64,000 bases of DNA from Candidatus Methanosphaera massiliense. GTDB lineage: Archaea > Methanobacteriota > Methanobacteria > Methanobacteriales > Methanobacteriaceae. Shown in pieces: positions 17,784-25,807 of this stretch. Location: positions 42,183-106,182 of the forward strand of contig NZ_JARBXM010000002.1 in assembly GCF_028890305.1 (NCBI RefSeq), given 5' to 3'. Below the pieces are notes generated by a model. It was not told the origin of the DNA. It saw only the letters and a program-made list of their open reading frames with translations, and made no database searches. The number at the start of each line of letters is the position of its first letter. The first letter of the stretch is position 1. Made by a program: the position numbers and the translations under genes.

Positions 17784-19216
17784 TCATTAATCTTTTCATG
17801 ATAAATCTTTGTTAATTCAAAATTCATATTATTAATATCTTCACTGTTTAAACATTTAAGAAGATAATTTAAAGATTCTTCTTTTGAAAAAATTAATTTA
17901 TCAACATTCATTGAATCATAAGCAGTGGAAAAGCTTATTTTTAATTTATTCATATTTATTGAATTATCTGTTAACACGTTACTTAAATATTCAATGAAAT
18001 TCGAATCAATTGGCTTAATACTTTTAACAGACATGTAATTATAATTTAATCCAAAAATAAACTTCTTTAATAATGTTACAATTTGATTTAAAGTATCTTT
18101 ATTAATTTCATAATAATATGCCTCTAAATCATAACTAGATATACAGGAACCAAGCATTCTTTCTTTAAAGAAATTTTCACGTTTAAAAATAATATATGAT
18201 ACAAGTAAATCCTCTTGATCAACATTTTGATTAGTAGAAATGAAATTATCAAAACTAATAATATCATCCATACACGTGTTGATTATGAAAAAATTATAAA
18301 TTAATACATGTTTATTATTATTTAAATATGCCTCTCCTTTATCAGTTAAAGAATAAAGCCAGTTGTCCCTTTTATTAGCTATTTTATGAATATCCTTATA
18401 ATCTAATACTGATAAAAAATTTGAAAAATTCTGATAAAATTTACCCTTACGAATTTTAATTAATCCATCATTTGCTAATTCATTTATTACTTCAAGAACA
18501 TTGTTTATTTTATATGATGAGTAAACTTCTTTATTAATATATTCGATACTCTCATATTTTTTAATATAATATAATAAAATTACTTTAAAATAGTGATGAT
18601 AAAGTTCAATTTTTTCAATCTTATTTTCATATAAATCTTCTAATTCTTTATCCTCAATTATATTTCTTAATTCCGATGGATCTTCATTAAAAGAGGTTAA
18701 TTCAATTGTATTATCTCTGTTAATTCTTAAAATATCTCCTGGTTTAATCTGTGTAGATTTTATACTGGATAATAATTCAAATAATGTAATTTGTGGAACT
18801 TGTTCATAGCCACAATTATAACAATATTTATCTATAGCCAATATAGGACATCCACATTTTTCACAAATAACCTTGTTCTCATTATGATTATTCAGATATA
18901 ATAAAACATCTTTATTAAACTGGAATATGTGATTATTATGTGATTTATGAGAAGATAAAAGATTTAAAACATAATTTAATCTAGGAATAACATCTTCTTT
19001 AGCTAATTTTCCAGATAATATTTCATTATTAAGTTTTAATTTAACAATATATCCATCAGTTTCATTTAAATGTAATTCAGATAATTTTTGTCGATATCCA
19101 TCTGATAAATCATTAGTTCCTGTGACTTCATTAAATAAATCTAATGCATCATTTATATCTGGTGACATAATATTAATATCCATAATTTTTATATAATTTA
19201 TTTTATCAATGAACAT
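17780..19216 (-). CDS. uncharacterised zinc-ribbon protein
   Basis: 478 residues, not recognised as a known family. Residues 1-110 are helical and acidic, C118xxC121 and C132xxC135 form a zinc ribbon, and the rest is alpha-rich and Asn/Tyr/Ile-rich. A winged-helix-like stretch (VLEVINELANDGLIKIRKGKF, then WLYSLTDKGEAYL) lies near residues 245-305. The final third is helical. ATG at 19216 lacks a clear ribosome-binding site; ATG at 19183 is a possible alternative. Its 3' end overlaps the opposite gene by four bases, and both carry zinc ribbons. Confidence 0.65.
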   Translation of the reverse strand: MFIDKINYIKIMDINIMSPDINDALDLFNEVTGTNDLSDGYRQKLSELHLNETDGYIVKLKLNNEILSGKLAKEDVIPRLNYVLNLLSSHKSHNNHIFQFNKDVLLYLNNHNENKVICEKCGCPILAIDKYCYNCGYEQVPQITLFELLSSIKSTQIKPGDILRINRDNTIELTSFNEDPSELRNIIEDKELEDLYENKIEKIELYHHYFKVILLYYIKKYESIEYINKEVYSSYKINNVLEVINELANDGLIKIRKGKFYQNFSNFLSVLDYKDIHKIANKRDNWLYSLTDKGEAYLNNNKHVLIYNFFIINTCMDDIISFDNFISTNQNVDQEDLLVSYIIFKRENFFKERMLGSCISSYDLEAYYYEINKDTLNQIVTLLKKFIFGLNYNYMSVKSIKPIDSNFIEYLSNVLTDNSINMNKLKISFSTAYDSMNVDKLIFSKEESLNYLLKCLNSEDINNMNFELTKIYHEKIND

Positions 19217-19505
19217 AATTAAACATTGGCATTATATAAAATATTATTTCTGTACATTATAATATATCAATAAATATTATTAACAAAAAGAGTTGAATAG
19301 CTTTTCATTTTTAATCTTATGAATATACTCTTTATTTTTTCAAATCCCTATTTTCAAATGTAATTTTAGGATTATTTTGTTAGAATTCTAAAATTTAAAT
19401 AATTTAAAAAAAAAGGTTTATGTTTTTCATGAAGATTTTATTTATATTATTTAGGGTGCATATTATTGAATAAAAAAAAAATAAAAAATAAAAAATGAGT
19501 AATGA

Positions 19506-20126
19506 TTAATTATCATCTGACATTACAGGTACTAATTCTGGTTTAAGACTTTTTAATGCTCTCATAACAATTATTGTTACAGCACCTTCAAGTACTCCTA
19601 CACCTGCCTCAACAGGTACTATTATGGTTAGTCCATAAGTTATTGGGAATGTTCCTGCTATTGCATATTCTATACTTGCTATTAATCCAAGTAATGTTAT
19701 TGTACCAAAACCTGATATAAATAATGCTACATCTCTGTTTATTTTATGTAATAGTTTATATATTCCATAAGCTATTATTGGTGCTAGTATAGCTAAGTTT
19801 AATAGGTTTACTCCTAATGTGGAGATTCCTCCTTCTCCAAAGAATGCTTGTATTATTGTTACGAACATGTATACTATCATTGAAGTTCTTAAATCATATA
19901 GTGCTAGTATTGTGATTAAGGATACGTGGACACATGCTGCAACAGGTAGTGGAAGTTCAATCATTTGAACTATTACAGTAGCTACTACAAACAATGCAAT
20001 CATAGGTATACTCTTTTCATCTAGTTGGTCTTTAGATTTATAGAATATTATTGCTAGAAGTATTATTGCAACTGCTGCATATATTATTAATGGATATCCT
20101 GTAATCATTCCATCTGGTATGTGCAT
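19506..20126 (-). CDS. cbiM: CbiM-family cobalt/nickel ECF transport component
   Basis: 206-residue membrane protein of the CbiM/NikM family, the substrate-binding S component of energy-coupling-factor importers of Co2+ or Ni2+. The hallmark N-terminus MHIPDG is intact, with Met1/His2 as metal ligands. AACVHVSLI and GEGGISTLGVNLLN are conserved, and about six helices are present. No cbiN, cbiQ or cbiO gene is adjacent, which is unusual. GAGGTG precedes the ATG. The promoter region holds a C-tract operator shared with feoA and the 41-kb sites. Confidence 0.9.
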   Translation of the reverse strand: MHIPDGMITGYPLIIYAAVAIILLAIIFYKSKDQLDEKSIPMIALFVVATVIVQMIELPLPVAACVHVSLITILALYDLRTSMIVYMFVTIIQAFFGEGGISTLGVNLLNLAILAPIIAYGIYKLLHKINRDVALFISGFGTITLLGLIASIEYAIAGTFPITYGLTIIVPVEAGVGVLEGAVTIIVMRALKSLKPELVPVMSDDN

Positions 20127-20246
20127 TTATTTTCACCTCAAAATTTTTTTTATAATTAATAACTCGAATTAAACCTATGAGATAAGTTTAGTTATTTAAT
20201 TCCTAGTTAGTATTATGTAAATACCACTATATAAACGTTCTATAGC

Positions 20247-20267
20247 CCTATAGGGGTATACGTATAA
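20247..20267 (+). promoter_or_regulatory. C-tract/G-tract operator in the cbiM upstream region
   Basis: Read on the minus strand the site contains TATACGTATACCCCTATAGG, identical to the site at 41317-41336. A TATA-like CTATATAAA, which reads TTTATATAG on the minus strand, lies at about 20228-20236. It could serve cbiM (minus), the 21-codon ORF (plus), or both. For the plus strand the site covers the expected transcription start. Confidence 0.55.
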
Positions 20268-20305
20268 CGTTAAACTAAATTATAATAAAAATTAGTGGAG
20301 GTTAA

Positions 20306-20371
20306 ATGAAAATATGCTCATATGATAAATTACTAAACCATGACATGATAAAGAAGTATAATTTATCTTAA
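20306..20371 (+). CDS. possible 21-residue microprotein under the operator
   Basis: A short ORF starts with ATG eight bases after a strong GTGGAGGT ribosome-binding site and ends at TAA before an A-run. The peptide begins MKICSYDK and ends KKYNLS, with one Cys (residue 4) and one His (residue 12). Promoter, operator and ribosome-binding site are all in order, which is why it is listed despite its size. It may be a leader peptide, a microprotein, or the start of a decayed gene. Confidence 0.4.
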   Translation: MKICSYDKLLNHDMIKKYNLS

Positions 20372-20447
20372 AAAAAATAATAATTAGTAATAAAATAATA
20401 AAAAAAGAATAATACTGAATAAAAAAAATGTTAAAAAAAGAAGAAAA

Positions 20448-21578
20448 TTAGAAATATTGATAATCATCAAAAGCAAAAGAAACAGCTTTTAACACTTTAG
20501 GAATATCAATATGCTTACTACAAACATCTATACAGTTATCACATCCAATACACTCATATGCTCCCCTATATTTCTTATTCAACACAAATGTTTGATAAAA
20601 TCTTTTCTGAGAATAATTTCTCAAACCAGAGGACATTCTGTATGTATTAAATAAATTAAGATAATTTGGTATTAATATATCCATCGGACAAACATCTAAA
20701 CATTGTAGACATCCAACACAAGGAATTTCCATCCTACTTTTGATTATACGAACTCCTCTATTAATTATTTCTTTTTCTTCATCAGTAATTGGTTTAAAAT
20801 TAACCATATAACCTACATTATCAGCAACATGCTCAATTTTACTCATGTCACTTACAACCATGATAACTCCATCCAGACTAGCTAAAAATCTAACAGCCCA
20901 TGAAGCATTAGATAATTTATTATCATAATTATTATATAATCTAATAACTGTTTCAGGTAAATCAATTAAAGTTCTTCCTTTATATGGATCCATAACTATT
21001 ATATCTTTTCCATGTTTTCTAGCTACATTATAATAGTTACCCGAGGATACTTCAAAATTATCCCAATCAAAGTAATTTAAAGGTAATTGTAGTACATCTA
21101 CTTCATGATGTTTATCTAATAAACCATCTAAATCCTTTGGTTTTCCAGAAAAACAAATTCCAATATTCTTTATCTTACCTTCATGTTTCTTATTTTCCAT
21201 GAATTTGAATGATTCATCTTTAACTAATTTTTTTTCAGAGAAGGAATCAATATCAATCATATAATAATCAAAATAGTCAACACCACAACGTTCTAGCTGC
21301 TTATTAAATATTTCTTCCAAGTCATATGATCCATCTACAGACATAGTTGGCAATTTATCAGCTAATATTACTGATTCACGAGGATATCTGTTAATTACAG
21401 CTTTATGAATAGCCACTTCTGACATGCCATTATGACTAATGTATGATGTGTCAAAGTAGTTGAATCCCTTTTCAATGTAAAGGTCAACCATACCATTTAA
21501 TCTATCAAGGTCAATACTTTTTATATCTTTCTTATTTACTAAAGGCAGGCGTTTAAATCCAAACCCTAATTTTTTCAT
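20448..21578 (-). CDS. aldo/keto reductase-ferredoxin fusion with degenerate active site
   Basis: 376 residues: an aldo/keto reductase barrel (1-275) followed by two 4Fe-4S motifs, CVGCLQCLDVCP and CIGCDNCIDVCS. It is the last of three tandem paralogues. Unlike the others, the catalytic Tyr of DTAxxY is Ser (DTSYIS) and the catalytic His of the LMHN/MLHN segment is Asp (YYMIDIDS). The Lys of ADKLP and the Asp remain. Normal aldo/keto reduction is therefore unlikely, while the iron-sulfur part is intact apart from CP changing to CS. Confidence 0.88.
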   Translation of the reverse strand: MKKLGFGFKRLPLVNKKDIKSIDLDRLNGMVDLYIEKGFNYFDTSYISHNGMSEVAIHKAVINRYPRESVILADKLPTMSVDGSYDLEEIFNKQLERCGVDYFDYYMIDIDSFSEKKLVKDESFKFMENKKHEGKIKNIGICFSGKPKDLDGLLDKHHEVDVLQLPLNYFDWDNFEVSSGNYYNVARKHGKDIIVMDPYKGRTLIDLPETVIRLYNNYDNKLSNASWAVRFLASLDGVIMVVSDMSKIEHVADNVGYMVNFKPITDEEKEIINRGVRIIKSRMEIPCVGCLQCLDVCPMDILIPNYLNLFNTYRMSSGLRNYSQKRFYQTFVLNKKYRGAYECIGCDNCIDVCSKHIDIPKVLKAVSFAFDDYQYF

Positions 21579-21638
21579 GTTATATCACAAATCCCTAACT
21601 ATATTATTATATATTAAATTCATACCATATAAAAAAAT

Positions 21639-22754
21639 TCAATTATCAAATGTTTTTACTACTTTTTCCAGATTATTAGGAATATTGATATTTTGAGGAC
21701 ATACTTCCATACATTGTTTACATTTAATACATTTATCTGGAGATGCGTGATTAGAATATGAAACGTAATTATTATAATACATGGAATATGAATTCTCATG
21801 ATTTAACAATTTTTGTTTATTATATAAGTCAAAATATTTAGGAATATTAATATTTTGAGGACATACATCTATACAATAATTACAAGAAGTACATTTTATT
21901 TCTATTGTATCATTTATAATATCAACTGCTTTATTTAAAATAGATTTTTCTACCTCATCCATAGGTTTAAAATTATCTACTATTGAAATATTTTCATTAA
22001 TATCTTCTACAGATTTCATTCCACTTAACATCATAAAAACATTATCCAATGAAAGATTAAAACGAATAGCCCATGAAACCACACTATCATGTTCATCATA
22101 ATTATTAAACATGTCTTTAACAGTACTTGGAACATCAACCAATGTACCACCTTTTAATGGTTCCATTATAATAACAGGTAAATCATGTTTACATGCTACT
22201 TCATAACAATCCCTTGCACGTATATTATTATCAGTCCAATCAAGATAATTAATCTGTAATTGAACAAATTCAATCTCAGGATGTTCATTTAATATTCTAT
22301 CAAGAAATTCAGGGGAATCATGACAAGAAATACCAATATGTTTTACTTTACCTTCCCTTTTTTTCTTTCTGACAAATCCAAAGGAATCTATATCAGTAAA
22401 CTTCTTCATATGATTTGTAGATACATTATGAAGCATATAATAATCAAAATAATCCACACCGCAACGCTCTAACTGTTCATCAAATATATCCTGCATCTGA
22501 CTTGAATTAGTCAAATTAAAAATAGGCAATTTATCAGCAATAATATAAGAATCACGAGGATATCTATCTACTAGAGCCTTACGAAAAGCTTTTTCACTAT
22601 TACCCTTTAAATAAGTATGAGCAGTGTCAAAATAGTTAAAACCGTTCTTCATGAATATATCAACCATCTCAAAAACCTTGTCAAAATCAATACTTGACGG
22701 ATCATTATCATTAATTAAGGGTAATCTCATTAATCCAAAACCTAATTTTTTCAT
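21639..22754 (-). CDS. aldo/keto reductase-ferredoxin fusion
   Basis: 371 residues. The N-terminal aldo/keto reductase domain keeps the catalytic tetrad: Asp and Tyr in FDTAHTY, Lys in ADKLP, His in YYMLHN. Two C-terminal 4Fe-4S motifs follow (CTSCNYCIDVCPQNINIPK and CIKCKQCMEVCP). Such fusions probably use ferredoxin-type electron transfer with a carbonyl substrate; the substrate is unknown. GAGGTG precedes the ATG. It is the middle copy of the tandem set. Confidence 0.92.
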   Translation of the reverse strand: MKKLGFGLMRLPLINDNDPSSIDFDKVFEMVDIFMKNGFNYFDTAHTYLKGNSEKAFRKALVDRYPRDSYIIADKLPIFNLTNSSQMQDIFDEQLERCGVDYFDYYMLHNVSTNHMKKFTDIDSFGFVRKKKREGKVKHIGISCHDSPEFLDRILNEHPEIEFVQLQINYLDWTDNNIRARDCYEVACKHDLPVIIMEPLKGGTLVDVPSTVKDMFNNYDEHDSVVSWAIRFNLSLDNVFMMLSGMKSVEDINENISIVDNFKPMDEVEKSILNKAVDIINDTIEIKCTSCNYCIDVCPQNINIPKYFDLYNKQKLLNHENSYSMYYNNYVSYSNHASPDKCIKCKQCMEVCPQNINIPNNLEKVVKTFDN

Positions 22755-22823
22755 AAATAATCACCTCAAAAATACAATATAAAAAAAATAGAAAAATAGG
22801 ATAAATCCTAAAAATTTATTGAA

Positions 22824-23966
22824 TTATTCAGTATTAAAACCATATAATGGTGTTTCAAATTTAGCTGCAACATCTTTAAGATACTTAGGAATATCAATAT
22901 GCTGAGGACACTGTTTTACACATGCACCACATTCTATACAATCAGATGCTAAACCATTTCCCTCAATCTTACTGTAATTAAGATATTCGTTACCAGTAGC
23001 TGTGAAGCCATCAATATTTTCAATCATTTCATTATTATATAAGTCAAATAACTTTGAAATATTAATATCTTTAGGACATGATGATACACAGTAATTACAT
23101 TTAGTACATGGAACTGTTATATTATCATTAATAATATCAACCACTTGATGGATTATATCTAATTCTTCATCATTTAATGGTTTCATATTCTCATGAATAT
23201 CCATATTACTCTTCAATTGTTCATAAGCACTTGCACCAGAAAGAACCATCTTCACATTATCTAATGTTAACACATATCTTAATGCCCATTCCACTGGGGA
23301 TTGTCCATTATAATCTCTCATTAGTTTTTCTGCTTTCTCGGGTACATCTGCTAAAAAACCGCCTTTTAATGGTTCCATTACAATGATTGGTAAATCATAT
23401 TTACATGCTACTTCATAACATTTACGAGCTTCTACTCCTGGATTTTCCCAGTCAAGATAATTTATCTGTAATTGTATAAATTCCATTTCAGGATGTTCCT
23501 TAATTATCTCTTCAATATAATCAGCATGTGCATGTGTAGAAAATCCTAGATGTTTAATTTTTCCTTCAGCTTTTTTCTCATTTGCAAATTTAAATGAATC
23601 TACGTCACGGAAACCTTTTTCAGATAAACCACTGACATTATGCATAAGGTAATAATCAAAGTAATCAACGCCACAGCGTTCTAATTGCTCATTGAAAATT
23701 GGTTCTAATTGGTCTTCGCTTGTTATTGAAAATATTGGTAACTTATCTGCTACAATAAATTCATCACGGGAATATCTTTCAGTTACTGCTTTTCTAAATG
23801 CTACTTCACTTTCTCCATCATGATATGGATATGCAGTGTCAAAATAGGTAAATCCTTTTTCTATAAATTCATCAGCCATTTTATTTACTTGTTCTTGATC
23901 TATACTTTTTGTATTATCTTTATCTAGGAGAGGTAATCTCATCATTCCAAAACCCATACTTTTCAT
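22824..23966 (-). CDS. aldo/keto reductase-ferredoxin fusion
   Basis: 380 residues, same architecture as the next two genes. The tetrad is intact: Asp and Tyr in FDTAYPY, Lys in VADKLP, His in YYLMHN. The 4Fe-4S motifs are CTKCNYCVSSCP and CIECGACVKQCP. First gene of the tandem array, 38 bases after the acyltransferase gene. ATG at 23966 aligns with the paralogues' start and leaves nine bases after GGAG; ATG at 23972 is also in frame. Confidence 0.92.
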   Translation of the reverse strand: MKSMGFGMMRLPLLDKDNTKSIDQEQVNKMADEFIEKGFTYFDTAYPYHDGESEVAFRKAVTERYSRDEFIVADKLPIFSITSEDQLEPIFNEQLERCGVDYFDYYLMHNVSGLSEKGFRDVDSFKFANEKKAEGKIKHLGFSTHAHADYIEEIIKEHPEMEFIQLQINYLDWENPGVEARKCYEVACKYDLPIIVMEPLKGGFLADVPEKAEKLMRDYNGQSPVEWALRYVLTLDNVKMVLSGASAYEQLKSNMDIHENMKPLNDEELDIIHQVVDIINDNITVPCTKCNYCVSSCPKDINISKLFDLYNNEMIENIDGFTATGNEYLNYSKIEGNGLASDCIECGACVKQCPQHIDIPKYLKDVAAKFETPLYGFNTE

Positions 23967-24003
23967 TTTCATAAACTCCTTATTGTGTAATTTAATATTC
24001 TTT

Positions 24004-24645
24004 TTATTTATTTTCTCTAATTATTTTTGCTGGTGAGCCTACAGCAACTACATTATCTGGTATATCCTTAGTAACAACACTTCCAGCCCCGATAACTACA
24101 TTATTTCCAATAGTAACTCCAGGAAGTATTATAGAATTGGCACCAATCCAACATCTATCACCTATTTTCACTGGTTTTCTGGTGTTAACAAATGTATACT
24201 CAATAGAATCATCAAAATTTCCTTTTTCATCAATATATGAATAATTTTCATCTTCTAAATCATCATCTACAGGTAATATTCTTTCACGTGTAGAAACAGG
24301 ATGATCCGCAGTTAGAACATTTACTCCAGGGCCTAGTAATGTATTATCTCCTATTTCTATTATATCCGTATCTAAAAAGTTACAATTATTATTTATAAAA
24401 GTATTTTTTCCTATTATAGTTTTTACACCTGTATTACAATAGAATGGCAACATTACTGTTGTTCCTTCACCTATTTTACCAAATAGTTCTTTTAGCAATT
24501 CCTGTTTTTTTGTTTCTTCTGAGGGATGTAAATTATTTAATTCATATGTTATGTTAGCTGCATTTTCAAATAATTCACCCCAATTTCCATCATTTAAGCT
24601 TAATGGTCCCTTAATAGCCCATTGTTTATTAACCATGTTAATCAT
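24004..24645 (-). CDS. maltose/galactoside O-acetyltransferase-like (LbH) acyltransferase
   Basis: 213-residue left-handed beta-helix acetyltransferase. Hexapeptide repeats run from [17 protein letters not shown] through [20 protein letters not shown] (catalytic His) to [48 protein letters not shown]. It resembles Maa/LacA enzymes that acetylate sugars. An insert of about 35 acidic residues ([20 protein letters not shown]) between repeats is longer than usual. It overlaps the flavodoxin-like gene by eight bases. ATG at 24636 is an alternative start. Confidence 0.9.
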   Translation of the reverse strand: MINMVNKQWAIKGPLSLNDGNWGELFENAANITYELNNLHPSEETKKQELLKELFGKIGEGTTVMLPFYCNTGVKTIIGKNTFINNNCNFLDTDIIEIGDNTLLGPGVNVLTADHPVSTRERILPVDDDLEDENYSYIDEKGNFDDSIEYTFVNTRKPVKIGDRCWIGANSIILPGVTIGNNVVIGAGSVVTKDIPDNVVAVGSPAKIIRENK

Positions 24646-25189
24646 CAACTGTTTTTCCTAGTTCATATGCTTCTTGTACAAATTTTGTATTATTTATTTC
24701 GCCTTCTTCCCATACACCTGTAGCTAATACCATTCCTTTTTCTTTTGGTGATGGCATACAATCTAATAATCCTCTGAAATCTTCTATTGCACGATTAAAA
24801 TTATCCTGTGAACCTGTAATACCACATGAGAGGAAGTACACTTCTTTATCATGTAAATCTTGGTATCTTGGTGTCATTCTATCGATTAATGTTTTCATTT
24901 GTCCTGTTATAGTATAGAAATATAATGGTGATGCAAATACAATTACATCTGCTTTATCCATTTCATCAAGAATATATCTCATGTCATCATCAAATATCAC
25001 ACAATATTTTTCTCCTTGTTTATAACAGGAACTACAGCCAATACAGTAATTAATATTTTGATCTTGAATTATTATCTTGTTAACATTGGCTCCTGTTGTT
25101 TTTGCTCCTTTTATAAATTCATCACATAATATATTTGTATTTCCATTTTCTCTTGGACTACCCATTAATACTACTACTTTTTTTGTCAT
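24638..25189 (-). CDS. flavodoxin-fold NAD(P)H-dependent FMN reductase / iron-sulfur flavoprotein-like
   Basis: 183 residues with a flavodoxin fold: [17 protein letters not shown] binds FMN phosphate, followed by the Cys cluster [15 protein letters not shown] (CxxCxxC-type) and [19 protein letters not shown]. This matches archaeal iron-sulfur flavoproteins, which transfer electrons to or from ferredoxin. AGGAGG precedes the ATG. It sits in an operon with a coiled-coil protein, the acyltransferase and three ferredoxin-fused reductases, suggesting a common redox role. Confidence 0.9.
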   Translation of the reverse strand: MTKKVVVLMGSPRENGNTNILCDEFIKGAKTTGANVNKIIIQDQNINYCIGCSSCYKQGEKYCVIFDDDMRYILDEMDKADVIVFASPLYFYTITGQMKTLIDRMTPRYQDLHDKEVYFLSCGITGSQDNFNRAIEDFRGLLDCMPSPKEKGMVLATGVWEEGEINNTKFVQEAYELGKTVDD

Positions 25190-25191
25190 AT

Positions 25192-25542
25192 TTACTCCTC
25201 CTCTTTTTGGTTTTCATTTAGCAATTTTTTTTCTAGTTCTAAAATGTGAATTTGTTTATTGTAATTTTCTTCTTCATGATTTTTTGATTCAATAAGATTA
25301 CGCATTAATATGTCTATTTTCTTTTGACAATCAGCTATTGCCTCATCACGTTCTTTTTCTAGTTTTTCTATTTCCTTATCAATCTCTTCAATTCTTTCTT
25401 CATTGTTTGTTATTTTATCGAGTTGTAGCTCGTTATCCATTGCTTTATCTAGTAAGTCTTGTAAATTTAATCCTTTAGCTTTTATTAAGTCCATTTTTTC
25501 TTTATTAACTTTTACACAAGTGCATTTGTTAAATTCAGTCAT
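25192..25542 (-). CDS. coiled-coil protein heading the reductase operon
   Basis: 116 residues. The N-terminal 45 residues (CTCVKVNKEKMDLIKAKGLNLQDLLDKAM) look like a short DNA-binding or CcdA-antitoxin-type ribbon-helix-helix segment. Residues 45-112 are a charged coiled coil (EERIEEIDKEIEKLEKERDE). Its stop lies two bases before the flavodoxin-like ATG, so it is the first gene of that operon. A TATA-like TTTATATATA lies upstream near 25565. No adjacent toxin is seen. It could be an autoregulator. Confidence 0.65.
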   Translation of the reverse strand: MTEFNKCTCVKVNKEKMDLIKAKGLNLQDLLDKAMDNELQLDKITNNEERIEEIDKEIEKLEKERDEAIADCQKKIDILMRNLIESKNHEEENYNKQIHILELEKKLLNENQKEEE

Positions 25543-25748
25543 TGTTATTAAACCTGTTTTTATATATACATAATAAACTGTCTACTTTTATATATACGTT
25601 TTAAACTATATAAACTTATATATAAAATCAAAATAGAAACACCATATATATAAATATTAATTTAATATAAATATCTTAATTATTTTCAATAATTAATATA
25701 AAAAAAGATAAAAAATTATAAATAGTTTAAAAATTATATTAAAAAATA

Positions 25749-25770
25749 ATCATTGTTTAAAAACAATGAT
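25749..25770 (+). promoter_or_regulatory. 22-base palindrome upstream of the adhesin-like gene
   Basis: ATCATTGTTT and AAACAATGAT are perfect 10-base arms around AA. A TATA-like TTATATAG (25773-25780) follows immediately and another TTATAAATAG precedes it near 25712. Depending on which is used, the palindrome is an upstream site or sits at the transcription start. Confidence 0.45.
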
Positions 25771-25807
25771 GTTATATAGAAAAAGGAGATGTTAAAAAAG
25801 AAGAAAC

